Assembly: GCA_029721515.1 (NCBI GenBank)
Contig: CM056562.1
Coordinates: forward strand, 16,871,335-16,935,334
Reading direction: 5' to 3'
Length of the DNA: 64,000 nucleotides
From: Synanceia verrucosa
Lineage: Eukaryota; Chordata; Actinopteri; Perciformes; Synanceiidae
How positions within the stretch are numbered: position 1 is the first letter of the stretch; every line of letters starts with the position of its first letter. Positions 41,601-52,394 of this stretch are shown here, piece after piece. Made by a program: the position numbers and the translations under genes. The notes below the pieces were generated by a model. The model was not told the DNA's origin. It saw nothing but the letters and a program-made list of their open reading frames with translations, and did no database searches.

Positions 41601-44600
41601 AAAAAAAATCCCTACATGTATAAACATGTGTGATGTGCATGTGTGTGCATTCAGGGGAGGATTACAGCCGTAAAGGAGCTGGACTATGAGATCAGCAATG
41701 GACACTACGCTCTGGTTGTCACGGCTACGGATCAGTGTCCACATCCTGCTCTTCGCTTGACTTCTAGCACAACAGTAATTATCCAAGCACTTTTATTTAT
41801 ATGTCGAACATTTGCTGGTTGCAGAGCCTCCAATGTGAGGATTTTTGCTGTTCTGTCACATATTTTATACTAGATCTGTGACTTTAATAGATGTGTCAAA
41901 AACAATCTCTCCTCCTTCCTTAGGTTCTGGTAAATGTCCTAGATGTGAACGATGTGACACCCACTTTCCCCAGAGCCTATGAGGGTCCCTTTGAGGTGAC
42001 TGAGGGCCAGCCAGGACCTCGCGTCTGGACTCTCAGAGCCAGCGATGAAGACTCTGGGCTTAACGGCAAAGTAGAGTACAGCATCACCGGCGGAGATCAC
42101 CAGAGTTAGTACCAGATTGTTCTGTCGAGAGAGCAATATACTATTAACTCCTCGCTGTGTGTCTCTAAGCAGTGTCTGTTTCTCAGATGAGTTCATGGTT
42201 TCTCCGGTGGAGGGCGAGCTTCGGGTGAGGAAGGATGTGGAGTTGGATAGAGAGACAACAGCCTTCTATAACATCACTGTCACAGCCAGAGACCTGGGCA
42301 GCCCATCTCGCAACAGCTCGGTAAGCATTTATTACACAAACACACACATGCAAGCAGCCACACACTCTCATCATGTCCTCTTGAGCAGTCAGGATGTTAC
42401 TGCTCAAGAGGATACATGCTGTAATTTGGCTTGCAACAACAACATACTGAACACTTCAATATCCAGCATCACTCTCATCAGCTATACTACTCTAATCCAG
42501 TTAAAGAGACAATACACCTTTAAACATGTTTTTTTATATGCATATGAATGTTCACATATAGGCAAGAACTGTTTTTCGATGTTACATTAGATAACAGCTG
42601 CTTAATGAGTGTGTGATGGATTAACATTGAGTTATGTGGCACCAATGCAATGTGAGACAAACTATCAATCTGAATTACTGTGAACCGGCACAAGCTTGAA
42701 GTGTCATTTTCATGTTTTCTTCAGGTGGTGGTGGGAGTCCATGTCCGAGACATCAACGACAACGACCCAGTCCTCCTTAACCTGCCTTATAACACCAGTG
42801 TGAGTGAAGGTGCCACCATACACACCTCTGTGGCCAGAGTCCAAGCACAAGATGCAGACAGCGGACGGAACGCGTTGCTCTCTTATAACATCACTGCTGG
42901 TAACCAGGATGGAGCGTTTTACATTAATGACACGGTGAGATAAAGAGGAGCGTAAGTCCCCCTAAAAATCTTGTCTTAGCTGACCTCCAATGATGTAACT
43001 TTTCATCATGCTGCAGTGAAGTACAGGTGTACTCCAATGCCTGGTGACATCACAGTTGGGTGTGGTCTCAGGTTCAACAGAGCATACTTCTGACCACACC
43101 CAAACAGGCTTTGAAAAGTTCAATCAGAGCGGGCCTTAAAACACAGACTGGTGTTACTTTTTAAGTAGAAAACAGAAAAATCTGATGTACTAATGAGGTA
43201 GTTGTGGATTTGTATACCGGTACATAAATATGCTGCAGGTAGGGAATGTGAAGAAAAAAAATACTGTAGTAGCACCAGAGTGTACACAGGTAATGTGTAA
43301 TAAAACATACTGTTATATCAAGAATGAATCTCTAAACCATCATCCATTCATTTCTTACCCCTCCTCTCTTTGCCTGGTAGACAGGTGTGGTGCAGGTGAA
43401 CAGACCACTGGACAGAGAGCGAGTGGCTGAGTACAGACTGACCATCACCGTCAAAGACAACCCAGAGAACCCCCGTATCGCTCGCAGGGTAATCCCTTAA
43501 TCTTTCTTTATGCAGGCGTCTTGCAATTTAGGCTGCCTTAAAGCACAATAATAGTTTTTGTCTCAGTTTTATATGTCCTCCTGTGTCTTGCTTACAAAGA
43601 TAATCACATGTACACTATTTACTTAAGAGCATAAGAACCACCCAAACAAAGATTTTTTTCTCCATAAAAAGCAATGCAGCATGCTGTATGTTTCCTCTGT
43701 GGCAGAGGTGAGAAACTGTTCTAACCCAAAGCTGTAAAAACATCTGCAGCCACCAGCACTCTGAAAGCATGCTGTTGGTTGGTGTGTGCATAGCACAACA
43801 ACTGCAAAATCAGTCTAGTCTGACTTCTCCATAACAGTACAGAGCTTTGTAGCAACTTGCTTCTTTGAGGGCTGGTTAATCTTTTTGTTCTCCTCCTCCT
43901 CACTCTTATTCTCATCTTTACTGTCTACCACATAATCCTCTGCATCGTCATCCTTTCTGTACCACACCACCAGGATTCGGACCTGTTGGTGATCACTATT
44001 CTGGATGAGAATGACAACAGGCCTGTTTTCACCAGGACCAGCTACAGGGCTGAGATCACAGAGAACTCTGCAGCAGGTAGCTCTCAAGCTGGATCTGTCT
44101 TCTCCCTTGAGTAGGGGCAACCTGTAACTGCAGCACTAGGCATAGAGCCAAAACACTGTCTGTAACACTGTCTCGCCCACTTCCTGACTTTGTTTGCATA
44201 CACTTTTTATCACTTTGAAAGGTAGAAAGATGAGTTAGAAGGACTGTAAACTTTCCATTCACAATGGATTGGTTCACAACATGGATCTGTGATAAGAACA
44301 GCCGAGCAGTTATTTGGCTGCAGAATATGAGTTCTAGTCTGTAGTATTTTGTATCTTGGCTATTTTCTATCTATGTATCTATGTTTTCTATTAACTACTC
44401 CCAAGTCAGACTCACTGAATCTGCAGCAGATACAGGATTGCTGATGTAGTGGTCATTTTACTTCTCCACCTATTCCTCTTCGTATCTCTGCTCACCTTTT
44501 AGGTAGTACTGTAACAGTGTTAAATGGGCCAGTTCTGGCTGAGGATAAAGACATTGGACCCAATGCTGTGGTGAAGTACCACCTGCTGGGAGCCAGGGTG

Positions 44601-47600
44601 GACCTCTTTACTGTGGATACCAACACTGGTAACATTATAACCCCTCAGCAAGAGAAATATAAAAACTATAATGCCACTAATAATGTATTTGTATTGCCCT
44701 CCAGGTGTGATTCACGTGCGTCAGGGGGCGATGCTGGACCGTGAGGCGTTTCAGGAGCCCCGGGTAGAGCTGTTCCTGGTTGGGAAGGACATAGGAGGTT
44801 TAAACAGCAGTGTGCCTCTCACAGTTACCATCCTAGACCAGAATGACAACCCTCCTGTCTTCAGCCCATCCAGTTTCAGTGTACGCCTCCCTGAGAACAG
44901 CCCAACTGGTTCGTAGATTGACTTAGGCCAAAGGATCTGTGTGAATGAGTGGGTTTGGAGGAATATGACTCAACGTAATCCACATTCAACAGCTTGAATT
45001 AACTGTTTAAAGTTCATTCCTGCAAGTATATTTCTTTTATTCCGTTGTGTGAAAGGGTTTACATGCTGAGAATGGCGATGACTGGTCACCAGAATACAGA
45101 TGTGGTGTGTTTGTGTCTCTTCCAGGTGTGGTGGTGACTCAGCTGTCCGCCACCGACGCTGATTCAGGCTCTAATGGGTGGCTGATGTATCGGCTGGAAA
45201 GTGGCGCTCAGGACCGCTTTGTGGTCGATCCACTGTCTGGCGCCGTCCTGGTGGGCAACACCACCCTCGATAGAGAAGACCGCGGGTCCTACCGTCTGGT
45301 TGTCATGGCAACTGATCGTGGGACTCCCCCATTGTCTGGCACAGCCACCCTGACTGTCATCCTGGATGACGTAAATGACTCGCGACCCCGTTTTGTCGTG
45401 CCTGTAACCATGATAAACGTCAACGAGTCCACACCGCCGGGTGTGGTGGTGGCCACTCTGACCGCTGAGGACAGTGATCTGAATCCCCGGCTTGAGTATT
45501 ACATCATCTCAGTGGAGGCAAAGGATGATGGGAACCAGCCAGTTGATGGCCTGCAGGATTCCTTTGGCATTGATTTACACACTGGTGAGACAACATGGAT
45601 CTCAACCAAATTTTAGCTTCTTCATCTGCAAACTTTCATTTTGATTGATGATGATAGATAGAGAATATGCTGAGTTAATTGAGTCTTACATTTGGGAAAA
45701 TAATTAATGTGAATTTCCAGGTGCAGTGTTTGTACGCAACCCGCTCAACAGAGAGTTGGTAGCGACATTTGAGATCATTGTGTCTGTCCATGACAATGCC
45801 AGTGTTGTTATCGACAAGTCAGAAAGTGTTCCCAACGGTAAGTCCATTTTCTAACAGGAAATGGATTTGCACCTTGATACAGTCAGTAAGTTATTTTCAC
45901 TATCTACCTCTCATCGTCTACAGCCAGACTAACCATAAACGTGTTGGATGTAAATGACAATGCTCCTCGTTTCCGGCCCTTTGGAGTGTCCAACTTCACT
46001 GAGAAGATTTTGGAAGGAGCTCAGCCAGGCACAACACTGCTATCAGTGTCAGCTGTAGACCCAGATAAAGGTCCCAACGGCCAGGTCATCTACCAGCTGC
46101 TCCACCTGCCCCGAGGGGGATACGTTAGACTGGAGGACCCCTCCACTGGTATGTAGGCTGCAGGCTGAAACATTAATAGCTGTGAGTGAATTTACCAACT
46201 CTAAAAACTAGATGTGTCTTTCATTTCAAGCCTCTTAACGCCCACACAGGTGTTTTCAGTTAATCTTACTGACTTTTTTTAATCCATGCTAATATAATTA
46301 TGTAACTATCACTGTGCTATGAATGTCTCAGGTAAGATCGTAGCCAACCAGACGGTGGATTTCGAGCAGGTGCAGTGGCTGAATTTCACCATTCGGGCGC
46401 AGGACCATGGCTCTCCTCCCAGGATGGCTGAGCTGCCAGTTTTCCTGCGCATAGTGGACGTGAATGACAACAACCCCGTCTTCCTACAACCCTCATATCA
46501 GGTACTGAACAGAATATTAAGAAACAAATTGCACTCAAACAGAACTGTGGAGGTCTTGAAAAAGGATATATTGCTTTATTACCTTGAGATATGCTCTATT
46601 AATAGTGGTATTCAAGGCTTCTCTCACAGCTGATTTTCATTGCAGGATGATCACAGATGTAACATAGATGATGACCATATGTATTAATGAGTTCGATCTG
46701 TGTTGGAAAGGTCATGTTTATATGCATGCAAGACATTGAGTTGAGTCTTTATATTAAGCAGCACAACTCAACACTAGCTCTCTATGATGTGTGTCTGTGT
46801 TGGTAGGAGCCTGTGTTTGAGAATGTGAACCTGGGCACCACCATAGTTCGTGTCAGCGCTACAGACGCTGACTCTGGCCTCTTTGCTGTCATCGAGTACA
46901 GCCTCGTAGACGGGGAAGGCAAGTTTGGCATCAAACCATCCACTGTGAGTCAACCTATACTCAATCAGCCATCACAACTACGCCCTCCTCTCTGTCCCAG
47001 CTTAGTCTCAACCCTGAACGTCCTGCCTGGAAATGAAAAGTTAAACAAAGTGTGCTAAAGATAAAGACAATTTACATGTTTGTCCTCAACGCTCCATTTC
47101 TGTCACAAATAACTGTCTTGATTCAACCACCACTCCCAGTCGGTTTTTGTTCTTTGTTCCTAACCGTTCCCTCTCCTCTGTGTCAGGGAGAGATCTACAT
47201 CCTGTCTCCTCTCGACAGAGAGACAAAGGATCACTACACTTTAACCGCTGTTGCCCGTGACAACCCTGGCGGCAGCTCCAACAAGAGAAGAGAGAATTCC
47301 GTCCAGGTAGAGATCACTGACTGGAACAAGGAAATTTTGAATGACATTTTGAATCTATAACCGTAAAACTCTTAATTAGCAAGCCTGAATATGACATATA
47401 GAACAGGACACAGTTTAAGTGTGGCTGAAGTACAATCAAGCATATTCAAATACAACCAAGACATGCACTGAACAAGTACATGTAAAGCTGTCAGCGCTGT
47501 CTGTTAAACAAACATATCTACCAAAATGTTGTTTTTTTACTTGCAGACCTCAACGCTGTGAACAATATGCGATGAGCTAGAATATGGCTGCTCCGTGTGA

Positions 47601-50600
47601 ACTTTACTAAATTAAAACCTTGTGTCTGGAATATCCTGTGTTTGAAACTTTGGTGCATTTCAGGTCCTTGTGACGGTCCTCGATGTCAACGACTATCGGC
47701 CACGCTTTACACAGCGAGTGTTCAACACCAGTGTGTTTGAGAATGAGCCCAGTGGAACGTCTGTGATCACAGTGAAGGCCGTAGACCTGGATGAGGGAGA
47801 AAATGGAGCAGTACTCTACAGCATGCTGGGACCCCATTCAGGTATGAATACACTAACTAACTGAATATTCTGACTAAACTGCTCTTGTAATCAGCATTAC
47901 AAACATTGCATTACATATACTTCAACAATTATTTAATTCCTCCAATAAATATCTCTTGTAGATGTCCTTATTCATAACATAGTGTGTTGGTGGAAAGCGT
48001 GTGCTACATTGAGGATGTACAGTAAACTTACTTCCTAATCTTTCTCTGTCTTTTTAGACGCGTTCTCTCTGGATCCAAATACAGGGCTGGTGCGTTCTCG
48101 CCGCCTCCTTCAGTCTTCTGAACGTTTCAACCTCACTGTGGTGGCTACAGACCAGGGGCGTCCTCCCATGTGGGGCACTGCCGACCTGATTATTGTGGTC
48201 ATAGACGTCAATGACAACAGGCCAGTGTTTGTTAGGCCTGCCAATGGAACCATCATTCATATCTCTGAGGTATCTGCATTTGTGTCTTTATACATGGCAT
48301 TGCTGTTTTCTTCCTTATAGCGTTTCTCTTTCTTTTTTTGTTGGTAAAACTGATTATATTTACACATTGATGGGGATGCAAAAATGTTAACTGTACCAAT
48401 CAGATGCCATCGATCTCTTTTACTAGAATTCACATTCTCTATAACATCTGCCCCATTATCAAAACTCATTCAACATAGAACAAACCAAGGTGTGTTATGG
48501 TGCTAAGGGTCAGTGGCTTTTACCGGAAATACATTTTATATGGTCATTGATACCCAGTCAGCTCCATCAAGGCCAATACAAATATGGTATGTTGGATTCC
48601 TTCTCATAGGGGTTTAATAAACGTCTTAAGGTTCCATGTTACTAATTACACCTCAGATTTTTGCTATGACATGTCAAAATGTCTGCAGGGCAAAAGGTCT
48701 CAACTTGAAATTCCAGAAAGCGATAAATTAGTAAACCTTACCGAAACGGTTGACCTTTAAGATACCACTTGAGAAGTTCACACAAACACACTGACAGTCT
48801 TTGCCCTCCATGTAGGAGCAGCCCCCAGGCCTGCCAGTGTATGAGGTGCATGCAACAGACTCTGATGAGGGGGTGAATGGAGAGGTCCGCTATGGCTTCC
48901 TGCAGACTGGAGCAGGTAACAGAGACTGGGAAAACTTCCACATCGACGCCATGTCTGGAGTCATCACAACTACTGTGAAACTGGACCGAGAAAAACAGGC
49001 CCTCCACAGCGTGAGTCAACAATGTGCACGCATTAATGTATGTGTGTAGGTGTGTACGGCTCTAACTGAGTGCAAACGACTCTCTTAGCTTATCATTGTG
49101 GCCCGTGACATGGGCCAGCCAGTGCCTTATGAGACCACGCAGCCTCTGCAGGTGGCACTGTTGGACATTGACGACAATGAACCCGTCTTCCTTAAACCAC
49201 CGGTGAGTATGACGCCCTCTTCGTCATTCGCTGTACACAAGAGCTGCTATTTAACTGTTTGTGACGTTTGTGCACCTCAGCGTGGCAGCTTGCCTTACCA
49301 GGAGCTGACAGTGCCTGAGCATTCCCCTCCAGGCACTGTGGTGGGGAACATTACCAGAGCTGTGGACGCAGATGAGGGCTCCAATGCCATCGTCTACTAC
49401 TTTATTGCAGGTGATACAGTGTCCTACAGGCACAGCAGCACATTTGATTTTCATGTTAAAAATGTCATGCATCTTGCCCACGAGGCATCAGGCATAGAGG
49501 ATAAGGAGGTATCCATTGTGTGGTCAGATGAAAGTCCTCTTACTTCAAAAGCCCAGGAATAATGAGGACATTTGTATAGATACATCTGTCTTTCTTTTCT
49601 ACTTAAAATTCCTGAAGTGCTTTTTAGGTAACTGAACACAATGCCTCCACATCTCTTCCTGCAGGGGGAAACAGTGATGGAAACTTTGGCTTGAGTCCAA
49701 ATGGGGAGCTGAAGTTGTACAAGGATCTGGACCGAGAGGAGATCCCGGTCTACTCTATCATCGTCAAGGCTTCCAGCAACAGGAGCTGGACACCTCCGAG
49801 GGGTAAGAGGGCAGCATGGGCCAAAGCCCTGGACCCTGCCCGTGACCCTAGCCTGCTGGAAGTGCGCATTGCACTGGAAGACATCAATGACCAGACACCA
49901 CGCTTCACTAAGGCGGAGTACACTGCAGGTAGTCTGCATTCTGTGTACCTGCTCTGTGTACTGGTCTGTGTAAAACCACCAGAACCTTTCCTTTTTGCTT
50001 TCAGGAGTTGCAGCAAATGCCAAAGTGCGCTCAGATCTGATCAAGGTTGTGGCTATAGATAATGACATCGGCAACAACAGCTTGGTTCAATACCATATTG
50101 TCACAATCAGATACTTCCAGTCACAGAGCAATGGCAGTGAGGACGTTGGCAGCATCTTCATCATCGGTGAGTTTCCCCATGTACAGTACCCATGCAGTTT
50201 TAAACACTGGCCTAGATCTACCCATTCGTTACATGCATTGGGTTAACCCTAACCCTAATAGTTTATTTCATCTCTTAAAATAAGGTCTGAAAATCTATGA
50301 CAGAGGAATAAACTAATAAGGAAATAATTGTAAGACTGAAGTAATTGATTTTTTTTAAATTGACAAGAAGGAAAATATGGAATATCATCACCACAGTTAT
50401 CTTTTTTCATGATCAATAATACAAATTGCTTTTGAATGCTTCTTGTTAAATGCAAAAATTGACTAAAGCTCTTTTTGTTTGTACGGTTTCAGTTCTACCA
50501 GTCAGGGAGGTTCCTTTTACCAGTGCATAATGTCAGCTCTCTGAACAGTGTTTCTTACATCTGGCCAGTGGAGAACTTTGTCATGGAGTCAAGTTGATTT

Positions 50601-52347
50601 CTTATTTAGAAACATCACTCTCTCCATTATTATCCATTATTTCCACAGGTTTGACAGATGGTATCATCCGAACAAATGACCTCTTCACAGCCTTCAATCC
50701 AGGCTACTTTCAGCTTGAGATTCTGGCGTGTGATTTCGCCGGGCACAGTACAACCACCAACGTCAACATCTACATTCTCCGAGACGACCAGAGGGTCAAG
50801 ATAGTCTTCAACGAGATTCCTGATTTGGTCCGTGAGAACCAGGAAGATTTCGTGAACCTGCTCTCCAACATTACTGGAGCCATTGTCAACTTAGATGATA
50901 TACAGGTAAGGTGATTTTTTTAATGGTAATATTTTCTCATGTCACTTAAATATTATTTTTGTTTTGAAAATATTTGACATATTTGTCACTCTCCTTTTAT
51001 GCAGTTCCATGTGGACAAGAAGGGCAGGGTCAGTTATGCTCAGACAGACATGCTCATCCACGTAGTCAACAATCAGACCAACACCATCCTAGATGTTGAA
51101 AGGTATGAAATGGTGTCACATGGTAACACTGTTAGACACAGATCAGCTCTACGGGGCATACATGGTGTTCCTCCATGAGTTTACCTCTGTCCTGGTGGTT
51201 TGTGTTTTGCAGGGTAATTCAGATGATAGATGAGAACAAGGAGCAGCTGAGAAACTTGTTCAGGAAATACAACGTTGTAGACGTTCAGCCTGCTGTCACT
51301 GACAAACTTCCTGATGACATCACCACCCTGCAGGTCGGCGAGGCCGTAGCTAACCCACAGGCTGTTGCAGATGATCTGTGTTTTGGTGCTTTTAAACTTT
51401 CTTTTTTTTCTTTTCTGCAGCTAGTCATCATCATTCTGGCTGTGCTCCTGTGCTTGGCAGGGATTTTGTTTGTCACAATGAACTGGCATTATCGCAGAGT
51501 GTAAGAGCCCTTCAGCATTTTGCATTGATGTTGATTTATTTTGAATCTTGAGTGTACTGAGTCATTGGAAATCTGCTTGTTTCTATGCTGCCTGTCTGAG
51601 CAGCGACATTGTGTTTATCCTCTCATGACTCGTGTCTCTTGCTGCGTTGCAGACACCAGAGGAAGCTGAAAGCCATCGTTGCAGGATCAACAGGTGAGAA
51701 GCAGCTTCGTTGAGGGGAAGCAGCTGTTAAGTTCAGGATGTGGCTTTTACAGCTTTTACATCTGTTAATGTGAAGTACAACATGTCAGTGTGGTTTACAG
51801 TCTCTTTTTCTGAAAGTGATCTGTCCTCTCATCCAGGGAACCAGGGTCTAATGGATATTCTGGACATGCCCAACACCAACAAGTACTCTTTTGAGGGGTG
51901 AGAGCTTTTCCATCTTTTTGTCACATACTGTGAAAAGGAATTCCCACCAAATATTCTTGTGTTGTTATTACATAACTCTTTAGTAGTAAATGTTGCAAAT
52001 GACGTGTAATATTACGTGTAATGCTGTTGGCCCCTGCAGGGCTAATCCTGTGTGGCTGGACCCGTTCTGTCGCAACCTGGAGCTGGCAGCTCAGGCCGAG
52101 CACGAGGACGACCTGCCTGAGAACCTGAGTGAGATAACTGACCTGTGGAACAGCCCTGCACGCACTCATGTCAGTACCAACATTAATCTGAGCTCATTTA
52201 TACTTCACAACACTACCCTGACGAGTTTAAAACATTAGGCTTCAGTGGGAGAGAGTGAAGTCATCAGGATTACACTAGTTTGTGTCTTTTACAAAGGCAT
52301 TGTCCCCCGAGTTAACCCCATTTCACGGCTATTATTAGTTATTATAA

Positions 52348-52394
<47 letters not shown>

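Noticed and set aside
50242..50259. Telomere-like CCCTAA units.
   Set aside because: Only about two and a half units; chance-level in an intron.
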